A stretch of 64,000 bases of DNA. Origin: Burkholderia cepacia GG4. Its GTDB lineage: Bacteria > Pseudomonadota > Gammaproteobacteria > Burkholderiales > Burkholderiaceae. Under the pieces are notes generated by a model. That model was not told the DNA's origin and searched no databases. It saw only the letters and a program-made list of their open reading frames with translations. The first letter of the stretch is position 1; every line of letters starts with the position of its first letter. Both the position numbers and the translations under genes were made by a program. The stretch spans positions 62,001-126,000 of the forward strand of contig NC_018514.1 in the NCBI RefSeq assembly GCF_000292915.1. Direction: 5' to 3'. Of the stretch, positions 35,801 through 43,851 are shown piece by piece.

Positions 35801-38800
35801 TGCTATCGGTCGAGCTGAGGCCCGTCGACAACGAGTTGATACCGGTCGAGGTCGACGTGGAGAGCGACGAGATCGAGCTGGTCGCCGATGACAGGCCGGT
35901 CGATGCGGAGGTCGAGAGCGAAGCGACCGAACTGTCGGTCGAGCTGAGGCCGGTCGACAGCGAGTTGATACCCGTCGAAGTCGACGTGGAGAGCGACGAG
36001 ATCGAGCTGGTTGCCGACGAGAGGCCAGTCGACGTGGAGGTCGAAAGCGATGTCACCGTGCTGTCGGTCGAGCTGAGGCCGGTGGACAGCGAGTTGATGC
36101 CGGTCGAAGTCGAGGTGGACAGCGAGCTGATCGAACTGGTTGCCGATGACAGGCCGGTCGACGTGGAAGTCGACAGGGAAGCCACCGAACTATCGGTCGA
36201 GCTGAGGCCCGTCGACAGCGAGTTAATACCGCTCGAGGTCGAGGTGGACAGTGAGCTGATCGAGCTGGTTGCCGACGAGAGGCCAGTCGACGTGGAGGTC
36301 GACAGCGACGTCACCGAACTATCGGTCGAGCTGAGGCCGGTCGACAGCGAGTTGATACCGGTCGAGGTCGACGTGGACAGCGACGTGATCGAGCTGGTTG
36401 CCGACGAGAGGCCAGTCGACGTGGAAGTCGACAGCGAAGCGACGGAGCTATCGGTCGAGCTCAGGCCGGTGGACAACGAGTTGATACCGGTCGAGGTTGA
36501 TGTGGATAGCGAAATGATCGAACTGGTTGCCGACGAGAGGCCAGTCGACGTGGAAGTCGACAGCGAAGCGACGGAGCTATCGGTCGAGCTGAGGCCCGTC
36601 GACAGCGAGTTGATACCGGTCGAGGTCGACGTGGACAGTGAGCTGATCGAGCTGGTTGACGATGAGAGGCCAGTCGACGTGGACGTCGACAGCGAAGCGA
36701 CCGAACTGTCGGTCGAACTGAGGCCGGTCGACAGCGAGTTGATGCCGGTCGAGGTCGAAGTCGACAGCGAGCTGATTGAGCTGGTTGCTGACGAGAGGCC
36801 AGTCGACGTGGAAGTCGACAGCGAAGCGACGGAGCTATCGGTCGAGCTGAGGCCGGTGGACAACGAGTTGATACCGGTCGAGGTCGACGTGGACAGCGAG
36901 CTGATCGAGCTGGTTGCCGACGAGAGACCCGTCGACGTGGAAGTCGAGAGCGACATCACCGTGCTGTCGGTCGAGCTCAGGCCGGTGGACAGCGAGCTGA
37001 TCGAACTGGTTGCCGATGACAGGCCAGTCGACGTGGACGTCGACAGCGAAGCGACGGAGCTATCGGTTGAACTCAGGCCGGTCGACAGCGAATTGATGCC
37101 AGTCGAGGTCGAGGTGGACAGCGAGTTGATGCCGGTCGAGGTCGAAGTCGACAGCGAGCTGATCGAGCTGGTGGCCGACGACAGGCCGGTCGACGTGGAA
37201 GTCGACAGCGAAGCGACGGAGCTATCGGTCGAGCTGAGGCCGGTGGACAACGAGTTGATACCGGTCGAGGTCGACGTGGAGAGCGACGAGATCGAGCTGG
37301 TTGCCGACGAGAGGCCAGTCGACGTGGAGGTCGACAGCGACGTCACCGAACTATCGGTCGAGCTGAGGCCCGTCGACAGCGAGTTGATACCGGTCGAGGT
37401 CGACGTGGAGAGCGACGTGATCGAGCTGGTTGCCGACGAGAGGCCAGTCGACGTGGAGGTCGAGAGCGACGTCACCGAACTATCGGTCGAGCTGAGGCCG
37501 GTCGACAGCGAGTTGATACCGGTCGAGGTCGACGTGGACAGCGAGCTAATCGAGCTGTTGGCCGACGAAAGGCCGGTCGACGTGGAGGTCGACAGCGAAG
37601 CGACCGAACTGTCGGTCGAGCTGAGGCCCGTCGACAGCGAGTTGATACCGGTCGAAGTCGACGTGGACAGCGAGGAGATCGAGCTATTTGCCGACGACAA
37701 ACCCGTCGACGTGGAAGTCGAGAGGGAAGCGACGGAGCTGTTCGTCGAGCTAAGGCCAGTCGAAGTGGACGTGGACAGCGACGAGATTGAGCTATTCGCT
37801 GACGACAGACCGGTCGATGTGGACGACGAAAGCGAAGCAACCGAGCTGTTGGTCGAGCTCAGGCCCGTGGACAGCGAGTTGATGCCGGTCGAAGTGGACG
37901 TGGACAGCGACGAAATCGAGCTGGTTGCCGACGACAGACCGGTCGACGTCGAAGTCGACAGCGAAGCGACCGAACTATCGGTGGAACTCAGGCCCGTCGA
38001 CAACGAAGTGATGCCGGTCGACAGCGACGCGATTGCGCTACTGGACGACGACACCGTCGTCGACAGCGAATCCACGACCGAATTGGTCGCGAAGAGCTGG
38101 GAGCCGTTGATCGCGTCGGTGCTGGTGGCCGTGATTTGCCCCGCCGCGACGTTGGTGATCTGGCGCGAGGTGTTCGTGCTTGCGTCGCCGACACTGACGA
38201 CGCTGCTCGGATTGCCGCCCGCGAATGTGCTCGTCACGCCGCCGACGGTACCGGTCGGCGTAGGGTTCGGGGTTCCGGTGACGGAGCCGCTGCCGAGCGC
38301 GACATCGCCGGTGTTGTTGGCGACCGCATTCGGACCGATCGCGACCGAGTCGGTGCCGAGTGCCTTGCTGTCCGTGCCCGTCGAATTTGCGTGGAAGTAC
38401 TTGATGCCCTGGTTGTTGATGCTGTCGATTGCCGAGCCAACGCTGTTGGCGGTCGACGTCGTGCCGTTCGAGTTGTACGTGGTGTACGACGGAGCGGAGA
38501 CCGTACCGGTTGCCGGGTTGTAGCTGGCACCGCCGCCGAGTGCTGCGGCGGTGCTGGTGCCGAGATTGTCGGTCTTGGTCGCGACCGTGCTGAGGCCGGT
38601 GGACAGCGAACCGATCGAGCTGTTAGCCGACGAGAGGCCGGTCGACGTGGACGTGGACAACGAAAGGACGGTGCTGTTGGTCGAGCTGAGGCCGGTAGAC
38701 AGCGAACCGATCGAACTATTGGCCGACGAGAGACCGGTCGACGTAGACGACGAAAGCGACGCAACCGAGCTATTGGTCGAACTCAGTCCCGTGGACAGCG

Positions 38801-41423
38801 AGTTGATACCCGTCGACGTCGAGGTGGAGAGCGACGTGATCGAGCTGGTGGCGGAGGAGAGACCGGTCGACGTGGACGACGAAAGCGAACTAACCGAGCT
38901 ATTGGTCGAACTCAGTCCCGTGGACAGCGAGTTGATACCGGTCGAAGTCGACGTGGACAACGACGTGATCGAGCTATTCGCCGACGAGAGACCGGTCGAC
39001 GTGGAAGACGAAAGCGAAGTAACCGAGCTGTTGGTCGCACTCAGGCCCGTCGACAGTGAGTTGATGCCAGTCGAGGTCGAGGTGGAGAGCGACGTGATCG
39101 AGCTGTTAGCCGACGACAGGCCCGTCGACGTGGACGACGAAAGCGACGTCACCGAACTATTGGTCGAACTCAGTCCCGTGGACAGCGAGTTGATACCCGT
39201 CGAGGTCGAGGTGGACAACGACGTGATCGAGCTGTTTGCCGACGAGAGACCGGTCGACGTGGAAGACGAAAGCGAAGTAACCGAGCTGTTGGTCGCACTC
39301 AGGCCGGTGGACAGCGAGTTGATACCGGTCGAGGTCGAGGTGGAGAGCGACGTGATCGAGCTGTTAGCCGAAGACAGACCCGTCGAAGTCGAGGTGGACA
39401 ACGACGTGATCGAGCTGTTTGCCGACGAGAGACCGGTCGACGTGGACGACGAAAGCGAAGTAACCGAGCTGTTGGTCGAGCTCAGGCCCGTCGACAGCGA
39501 GTTGATGCCCGTCGAAGTCGAGGTGGACAGCGACGCGATCGAGCTATTAGCCGACGAGAGACCGGTCGACGTAGACGACGAAAGCGACGTCACGGAGCTG
39601 TTTGTCGAGCTCAGGCCCGTCGACAGCGAGTTGATGCCCGTCGAAGTCGAGGTCGACAGCGACGTGATCGAGCTGTTGGCCGAGGAGAGACCGGTCGACG
39701 TGGAAGACGAGAGCGAAGTAACCGAGCTGTTGGTCGCACTCAGGCCCGTCGACAGCGAGTTGATGCCAGTCGAAGTCGAGGTGGAGAGCGACGTGATTGA
39801 ACTGTTAGCAGATGACAGACCCGTCGAAGTCGAGGTGGACAACGACGTGATCGAGCTATTCGTCGACGACAGACCGGTCGATGTGGACGACGAAAGCGAC
39901 GTCACCGAGCTGTTGGTCGAGCTGAGGCCGGTCGACAGCGAGTTGATACCGGTCGAGGTCGAGGTGGAAAGCGACGTGATCGAGCTGTTCGCCGACGAGA
40001 GACCCGTCGACGTAGACGACGAAAGCGACGTAACCGAGCTGTTGGTCGCACTCAGGCCGGTCGACAGCGAGTTGATGCCCGTCGAAGTCGAGGTGGAAAG
40101 CGACGTGATCGAGCTGTTCGCCGACGAGAGACCGGTCGACGTGGAAGACGAAAGCGAAGTTAACGAACTCTTGGTCGCGCTCAGGCCCGTCGACAGGGAG
40201 CTGATACCCGTCGAAGTCGAGGTGGAGAGCGACGCAACCGAGCTGTTGGTCGAACTCAGGCCGGTGGACAGCGAGTTGATGCCGGTTGAAGCGGACGTGG
40301 ACAGCGACGTGATCGAGCTATTCGCCGACGAGAGCCCCGTCGACGTGGAGGACGACAGCGAAGTAACTGCGCTGTTGGTTGAGCTCAGACCCGTCGAAAG
40401 CGAGCTGATACCGGTCGAGGTCGACGTGGACAGCGACGTGATCGCGCTATTCGCCGACGAAAGCCCCGTCGACGCCGACGACGACAGGCTGCTGATCGCG
40501 CTCGTCGTCACGCTCATGCCGGTGCTGAGCTGGGACACGGTGACGGCGTCCTGCGGTGCCGACCCGTCGGCGACGTTCGTGATGCGACGCAGCGCCGTCG
40601 AACTGCCGACCGACACTTCCGACAGCGGCGCGGTGCTGCCCGTCAGGTAGCCCGTGCCCGTCGGTGCTGCCGTGCCGGTTACGCTGCCCGCGCCGATTGC
40701 GACGCTGGATGCATAGTTGGCCGTGCCGCCGAGCGCCAGCGCATTGGTGCCCGTTGCCGTCGCGCCGTTGCCGATGGCGGATGCGCCAGAGCCGGCTGCG
40801 GTGGCAGCCGAACCGAGCGCCGTACCGTTGGTACCTGCCGCCGTGACGGTTGCGTTCGCGCCGATCGCGATACCCGAGGTGGTCGCCGCGTTGACGTTCG
40901 AGTACCGGCCTACCGCGATCGCGTTGGTGCCTGCCGCTACGGCGCCACCCAGCCCGGAACTGTTGCCTCCGCCGAGTGCGACCGAACTGCTGCCCGATGC
41001 CGTGGTGTCGTTGCCGACCGCCGTAGCGCCGATATTGAGCGCATTCGAGCCGGAGCCGATGCCGATCGCGCTCGACCCGGTCGCCACGGAACGCTGGCCG
41101 AACGCCTGTGAATAGCTGCCCGATGCGGTCGCGTTTGCGCCGATCGCGATCGACGTTGCGCCGCTGGCCGTCGTCGTGCTGCCCGAGTTGCCGCCGATGG
41201 CGATCGCTTGAGCGCCCGAGGCCACGACGGAGCCACCAGCGCCGCCCGTGCTGTATTGCGCGTGCGCGACGTTGCCGACGGTCGCCCCCGCTACGAGCGC
41301 AACGGTTGCCACGGCCTTTACGACGGCGGACTTGTTCGGCTTGCCCCGTGCCGAATCGTGTTCGGATGCCGCGACCCAGGCGCCAAGGGCTTCGTTCCAG
41401 ATCGAGCGGTACGTGCGGTTCAT
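32877..41423 (-). CDS. Giant trimeric autotransporter adhesin (YadA-like, type Vc)
   Basis: A 2848-residue surface adhesin. It has an ESPR extended signal (MNRTYRSIWNEALGAWV..., cleavage near residue 55). Head 1 (about 60-290) has YadA-type 'SxAIGxxA' repeats. A neck ('RRITNVADGS') precedes stalk 1 (about 300-945). Head and neck 2 span about 950-1130, and stalk 2 about 1130-2300. Head 3 spans about 2300-2545 and a short stalk 3 follows. The C-terminal anchor is 'FGMGVGTSTFLGQKAMAV...GMLYQWK'. Stalks are built of a 43-residue unit of 18+11+14 residues, about 65% Ser+Thr and nearly without charge, fitting a trimeric coiled coil with 7- and 11-residue periods. GGAGG precedes the ATG. Ligand unknown; adhesion or biofilm role by family. 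Confidence 0.95.
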   Translation of the reverse strand: MNRTYRSIWNEALGAWVAASEHDSARGKPNKSAVVKAVATVALVAGATVGNVAHAQYSTGGAGGSVVASGAQAIAIGGNSGSTTTASGATSIAIGANATASGSYSQAFGQRSVATGSSAIGIGSGSNALNIGATAVGNDTTASGSSSVALGGGNSSGLGGAVAAGTNAIAVGRYSNVNAATTSGIAIGANATVTAAGTNGTALGSAATAAGSGASAIGNGATATGTNALALGGTANYASSVAIGAGSVTGTAAPTGTGYLTGSTAPLSEVSVGSSTALRRITNVADGSAPQDAVTVSQLSTGMSVTTSAISSLSSSASTGLSSANSAITSLSTSTSTGISSLSTGLSSTNSAVTSLSSSTSTGLSSANSSITSLSTSASTGINSLSTGLSSTNSSVASLSTSTSTGISSLSTGLSATKSSLTSLSSSTSTGLSSANSSITSLSTSTSTGINSLSTGLSATNSSVTSLSSSTSTGLSSANSSITSLSTSTSTGINSLSTGLSSTNSSVTSLSSSTSTGLSSTNSSITSLSTSTSTGLSSANSSITSLSTSTSTGINSLSTGLSATNSSVTSLSSSTSTGLSSANSSITSLSTSTSTGINSLSTGLSSTNSSVTSLSSSTSTGLSSANSSIASLSTSTSTGINSLSTGLSSTNSSVTSLSSSTSTGLSSANSSITSLSTSTSTGLSSANSSITSLSTSTSTGINSLSTGLSATNSSVTSLSSSTSTGLSSANSSITSLSTSTSTGINSLSTGLSSTNSSVTSLSSSTSTGLSSANSSITSLSTSTSTGINSLSTGLSATNSSVTSLSSSTSTGLSSANSSITSLSTSTSTGINSLSTGLSSTNSSVSSLSSSTSTGLSSATSSITSLSTSTSTGINSLSTGLSSTNSSVASLSSSTSTGLSSANSSIGSLSTGLSSTNSTVLSLSTSTSTGLSSANSSIGSLSTGLSTVATKTDNLGTSTAAALGGGASYNPATGTVSAPSYTTYNSNGTTSTANSVGSAIDSINNQGIKYFHANSTGTDSKALGTDSVAIGPNAVANNTGDVALGSGSVTGTPNPTPTGTVGGVTSTFAGGNPSSVVSVGDASTNTSRQITNVAAGQITATSTDAINGSQLFATNSVVDSLSTTVSSSSSAIASLSTGITSLSTGLSSTDSSVASLSTSTSTGLSSATSSISSLSTSTSTGINSLSTGLSSTNSSVASLSSSTSTGLSSANSSISSLSTSTSTGLSSTNSSVASLSTSTSTGLSSANSSISSLSTSTSTGINSLSTGLSSTDSSVASLSTSTSTGLSSANSSISSLSTSTSTGINSLSTGLSSTDSSVTSLSTSTSTGLSSATSSITSLSTSTSTGINSLSTGLSSTDSSVTSLSTSTSTGLSSATSSISSLSTSTSTGINSLSTGLSSTDSSVASLSTSTSTGLSSATSSISSLSTSTSTGINSLSTSTSTGINSLSTGLSSTDSSVASLSTSTSTGLSSATSSISSLSTGLSSTDSTVMSLSTSTSTGLSSATSSISSLSTSTSTGINSLSTGLSSTDSSVASLSTSTSTGLSSATSSISSLSTSTSTGINSLSTGLSSTDSSVASLSTSTSTGLSSSTSSISSLSTSTSTGINSLSTGLSSTDSSVASLSTSTSTGLSSATSSIISLSTSTSTGINSLSTGLSSTDSSVASLSTSTSTGLSSATSSITSLSTSTSTGINSLSTGLSSTDSSVTSLSTSTSTGLSSATSSISSLSTSTSSGINSLSTGLSSTDSSVASLSTSTSTGLSSATSSISSLSTSTSTGINSLSTGLSSTDSTVTSLSTSTSTGLSSATSSISSLSTSTSTGINSLSTGLSSTDSSVASLSTSASTGLSSATSSISSLSTSTSTGINSLSTGLSSTDSTVTSLSTSTSTGLSSATSSITSLSTSTSTGINSLSTGLSSTDSSVTSLSTSTSTGLSSATSSISSLSTSTSTGINSLSTSTSTGINSLSTGLSSTDSSVASLSTSTSTGLSSATSSISSLSTSTSTGINSLSTGLSSTDSTVMSLSTSTSTGLSSATSSISSLSTSTSTGINSLSTGLSSTDSSVASLSTSTSTGLSSATSSISSLSTSTSTGINSLSTGLSSTDSSVASLSTSTSTGLSSSTSSISSLSTSTSTGITSLSTGLSSTDSSVASLSTSTSTGLSSATSSISSLSTSTSTGLSSATSSIGSLSTGLSSTNSSLTSLSTSTASSVTSLSTGLSSTDSSVASLSTSTSTGLSSATSSISSLSTSTSTGLSSATSSINSLSTSTSTGLSTATSTILSLSTSTSTGLSSATSSITSLSTSTSTAIEAAKTHYYSVNDNGTQQGNYANNGATGINSLAAGVNASAAGASSVAVGDGSNAASTGAVAIGQNASATGGKAVSIGSGNTASGDGAVAIGDPSVATGTGAVAMGANDTATGSGAVALGNANTATGDSALALGSSNQATADNTIALGNKAVASATGAQAYGSGASATAADALAFGTNATANVANSVALGANSVTGTAVGTSSATIGGVTYFFAGSSPVGVVSVGQPGQERQITNVAAGQVSATSTDAINGSQLNATNQAITSLSTSTASNISSLSTGIGSLSTGLSSTNSNLTSLSTSTSTAINSLSTGLSSTNSNLTSLSTSTSTGIGSLSTGLSSTNSTVASLSTGVTNLGDQVSQLTTTINQSQARSANNNAIAADMNGTGTDRPTVTAGSNSVAIGANSNDGGRSNVVSVGSDTQQRQITNVAPGTQGTDAVNVNQLTQVQTTLSTALSNQQGQINSLGSQLQQTDQMAKQGIAAVGAMASIPQLDRDANFGMGVGTSTFLGQKAMAVNMQARITENLKASINGGFSGGQKVIGAGMLYQWK
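34520..38030 (-). repeat. 129-bp tandem array encoding stalk 2 (Asp-type units)
   Basis: Tandem units spaced 129 bp (e.g. matching GTCGAC blocks at 35221 and 35350), roughly 27 copies with a few shortened or duplicated sub-units. Units here encode SLSTGLSSTDSSVA and SLSTSTSTGLSSATSSIS, so they carry Asp and Ala-Thr where stalk 1 has Asn. The opposite strand is open for 1329 codons through this array purely because of the repeat. Confidence 0.85.
38590..40500 (-). repeat. 129-bp tandem array encoding stalk 1 (Asn-type units)
   Basis: Same 129-bp period (e.g. GTCGAC at 38995 and 39124), roughly 15 copies. Units encode SLSTGLSSTNSSVTS and GLSSANSSI, an Asn-rich variant distinct from stalk 2. 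Near-identical long repeats make both arrays candidates for copy-number change by recombination and for assembly collapse. Confidence 0.85.
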
Positions 41424-41768
41424 GTCCTGCTACCTCCAAATAAGCACGCAACACACTGGTCTATTTCGTTAGATGAATGTGCCGTGCGCTCGCGCGAATC
41501 TTAAAATTGATGGGCGGAGTTTATTGGAGGAGGTTTTGGGAGACTGACAAACAGTGAAAAATGAGATGATTTGAAAGTTAAAAGATAGTTAATACATCGT
41601 GTCTTGATGTATTTGCTTGTAATTAGTATGAAAAAAATAAGAATGCTAAGTGTATGATTGTGTGTGGTGCGAGCGAAGAGAATTAAATGTATAAAAATCA
41701 ATGTGTTGCGTGTGTTTTGTGTGGCGGGCCACATATCTAGAATCTTAAAAAGTAAGACAAATGAAATT

Positions 41769-41780
41769 GCAAACGTTTGC
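41769..41780. promoter_or_regulatory. LacI-family-type operator palindrome 1
   Basis: GCAAACGTTTGC is a perfect 12-bp palindrome with the AACGTT centre of LacI/PurR-family sites. It lies about 350 bp upstream of the adhesin start. The cognate regulator is not encoded in the window. Confidence 0.5.
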
Positions 41781-41851
41781 GCGCACGCTCAAACTTTCAC
41801 CATTGTAATATTTCGGATGCCGCTAATTCGGATGTGCTTGGCTGGCTCGTT

Positions 41852-41882
41852 AATTTGTTAATTTTGGATTTATTAACAAATT
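41852..41882. promoter_or_regulatory. Perfect 11-9-11 inverted repeat upstream of the adhesin
   Basis: AATTTGTTAAT and ATTAACAAATT are perfect inverted arms of 11 bp around a 9-bp spacer. It is about 430 bp before the adhesin start, in the AT-rich leader. It could be a regulator site or a transcribed hairpin. Confidence 0.55.
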
Positions 41883-42050
41883 TTATTTTGATTTTATGAT
41901 TCAGAATGAAATCAAATAAACGCGAAAAGACGTTCTTTGGGCTATGCCGATTTGCGCATCTGGGTTGCCGTATTCGCCCGTGGGGCGGGCGTCTCGCGGC
42001 GGCCCGCTTCATGAAATTGTAAAAAAGTGAAACAGAGTCGCCGGCCTTTC

Positions 42051-42063
42051 TGTAAACGTTTCA
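42051..42063. promoter_or_regulatory. LacI-family-type operator-like site 2
   Basis: TGTAAACGTTTCA has a perfect AAACGTTT core with outer TG/CA bases, resembling catabolite-type LacI-family operators. It lies 270 bp from the first palindrome, at the high-GC edge of the AT-rich leader. Confidence 0.4.
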
Positions 42064-42408
42064 TTTCCGAATCCGTCCTATTGACGAGATTTCGGATGGT
42101 GGATTGGGGGCGAATTAGACGCGGGAGTCAGACGGCCCCCGCGAGCCAGGCTCGCAATCGCAGCCGTGGCGGTGCGTACGATCGCCCGTCGCAGCGGTCG
42201 GCGCGCAATCGCGAACGCCGGCGGGCGTGCCGGAAATGTCAGATCGCGGGTGCGACGACGTGTCCCGGTCCGCGGGGAGGCGGGCAGGCGTGCCGGAAGA
42301 CGAGGGGAAAGGGGATCGGTTGAAAGGCGACGCGCACCGCTCCGGATGCGCGGTCGGAGCGCTGCCGTGCGCTCCAGCCCGCGCAACCTCTTGCCAGGTG
42401 CCGCGACG

Positions 42409-43311
42409 TTATTTCCGCAGGAATCGCAGCGCGAGGCGCGCGATGCGCGGCACGAACATTGGGCGCAGCAGCCGTTTGTCGTATCCCGCCATGCGTCGGT
42501 CGTTCTCGCTGAGGCACAGCTCGATCAGTTCGCGCGGGTTCAGCGCATCGCCAATGTCCGCGGTGCTCGACGCGGGAAAGTTCGCGTCGTGCGCGACGCC
42601 GTCGGCGTCGATGCCGCGCGCGATCCTGATGCGCTCCCGGATCAGGACCGTCCACACGGCCGCGACGCGTGCGAAGAACCACGGCCGCCGCCACCACGGC
42701 AAATTGCGCCAGTACCACGCGTACCAGTTCACGAAGAACAGGATGTGCCGGCCTTCTTCCTGGATCACGGGCTCGAAGGTGTCGACGAGTTCGGGCGGGA
42801 AATAGCCGGAGCGCTGCGCGGAGCGGAACAGGCCGAACGCGAAGAAGCTGTCGATGCATTCGCTGAAGCCGGTCATCATCCACGACCACTCGGGGTCCGT
42901 CGGTGCCGGATAGGCTGGTTCGGGGGCGAGCTTGATGCCGTATGCGTTGACCAGCTTCGACAGCACGACCTTGTGACGTGCCTCCTCGCCGCCGTCCATC
43001 TCGAGCGCGCTGCGCAGCAGCGGATCGTCGACGGTGGCCGCGAAGGTGGCGACGCGGATCGACGCGCGGCCTTCGGTTTGCACGGCGATGTCCCAGATCG
43101 GCAGCGACGTGAGTCGCTTGAGCTCGTCAGGCTTGAGCGGTGGCCAGTCGATGACGGCCGGCTTGTACGGGTTGTGTGTATCGAGCAGCATGCGGCAGAA
43201 CATCTGCCTGTGCGCATCGGAACCGATCCTGACCGGACCTCGGCTCTCGAAGGTCCAGTTGCGCATGGCGTGATCTGCCGCTGCATGGTCTTCCTGCAGC
43301 GTGTCGGACAT
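42409..43311 (-). CDS. Ferritin-like diiron protein, putative oxygenase
   Basis: A 300-residue helical protein with diiron-type motifs spaced as in ferritin-like oxygenases: 'QTEGRASIRVA' (Glu), 'GGEEARHKVVLSK' (Glu-x2-His), 'FSECIDSFFAFGLF' (Glu) and 'IQEEGRHILFFVNW' (Glu-x2-His). A Trp- and Arg-rich segment ('WYWRNLPWWRRPWFFARV') suggests membrane association. Substrate unknown; similar proteins are annotated as ferritin-like or AurF-type. It is on the same strand as the adhesin but 985 bp upstream, so probably not co-transcribed. No electron-transfer partner is adjacent. Confidence 0.75.
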   Translation of the reverse strand: MSDTLQEDHAAADHAMRNWTFESRGPVRIGSDAHRQMFCRMLLDTHNPYKPAVIDWPPLKPDELKRLTSLPIWDIAVQTEGRASIRVATFAATVDDPLLRSALEMDGGEEARHKVVLSKLVNAYGIKLAPEPAYPAPTDPEWSWMMTGFSECIDSFFAFGLFRSAQRSGYFPPELVDTFEPVIQEEGRHILFFVNWYAWYWRNLPWWRRPWFFARVAAVWTVLIRERIRIARGIDADGVAHDANFPASSTADIGDALNPRELIELCLSENDRRMAGYDKRLLRPMFVPRIARLALRFLRK

Positions 43312-43403
43312 GGCTGTTGTTATGCGATTACGAGATGAAAGATTCTTGCATAGCTCGCGTAATCGCGTATTTTCGTGCGGCCCCGTACAGCCGCACCCTG
43401 CAC

Positions 43404-43622
43404 TCAGGCCTGGGTGTCGACCCAGAGGCGCCCCCAGCGGGACGCATAGGCGAGCGCGTGTTCCTCTTCAAAGAAGAAATCGATCGCGTCGAACGACACG
43501 GCGTGCGGCGACGGGCCGCCGCTCGCCTTCTCGATCGTCAGGTTGGCGGCGAACAGCCCGTTCGGCAGCCGGGCAGCAGCGGGGGCGACTTCATAGCCCT
43601 TGTAGCGGATCGTGCGGTTCAT
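43404..43622 (-). CDS. Small conserved-type hypothetical protein, 72 residues
   Basis: A compact soluble protein: 'TIRYKGYEVAPAAARLPNGLFAANLTI' followed by 'FDAIDFFFEEEHALAYASRWGRLWVDTQ'. The alternating beta/alpha pattern and acidic FFFEEE patch look like a genuine folded domain, and coding bias is good. I cannot assign a function. It lies 92 bp upstream of the diiron gene on the same strand. The ribosome site is weak. Confidence 0.6.
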   Translation of the reverse strand: MNRTIRYKGYEVAPAAARLPNGLFAANLTIEKASGGPSPHAVSFDAIDFFFEEEHALAYASRWGRLWVDTQA

Positions 43623-43851
43623 GGCGTGCGCGCAGAGGGTTCGGGCTTTCAGCGTACGAAAACGCGCGGCCCGCGTGAACCAATCTTTCGGCCAATGCTA
43701 ATCACGTGACGAGCCGTATCGTTATCGGCGCGGGACGGCGGGCATGGAACGGGATGGATGCGTGAGCGCGATTCGCGCCGGACCTGCGGACACGCGCCGC
43801 CCGCGCGCGGCGAACGTCGTCGACCGGGCGCGGGTGGCGGGAAGGCTGGGG

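Larger units (their letters stand above)
41424..42408. other. 985-bp non-coding, AT-rich leader upstream of the adhesin
   Basis: From about 41505 to 42100 the sequence is strongly AT-rich (clearly below half GC) within a chromosome of about two-thirds GC. No open frame here has a plausible product. It contains a 31-bp inverted repeat and two LacI-type palindromes (listed separately). Such a region upstream of a surface adhesin is a typical target for nucleoid-associated silencing proteins and complex regulation. Confidence 0.7.

Noticed and set aside
34534..40650. Very long plus-strand open frames (1329 and 699 codons) opposite the adhesin, encoding acidic Asp/Glu/Val repeats
   Set aside because: They are exact antisense of the 129-bp repeats; a stop-free repeat unit stays open however many times it is copied. 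No ribosome site, signal or domain.
32877..41423. CRISPR-like regular repeats
   Set aside because: The regular 129-bp spacing encodes protein in frame with no unique spacers and no cas genes.
41501..41734. A 77-codon hydrophobic frame in the AT-rich leader of the adhesin
   Set aside because: Composition reflects AT-rich DNA (Ile, Leu, Phe, Thr runs), with no ribosome site.
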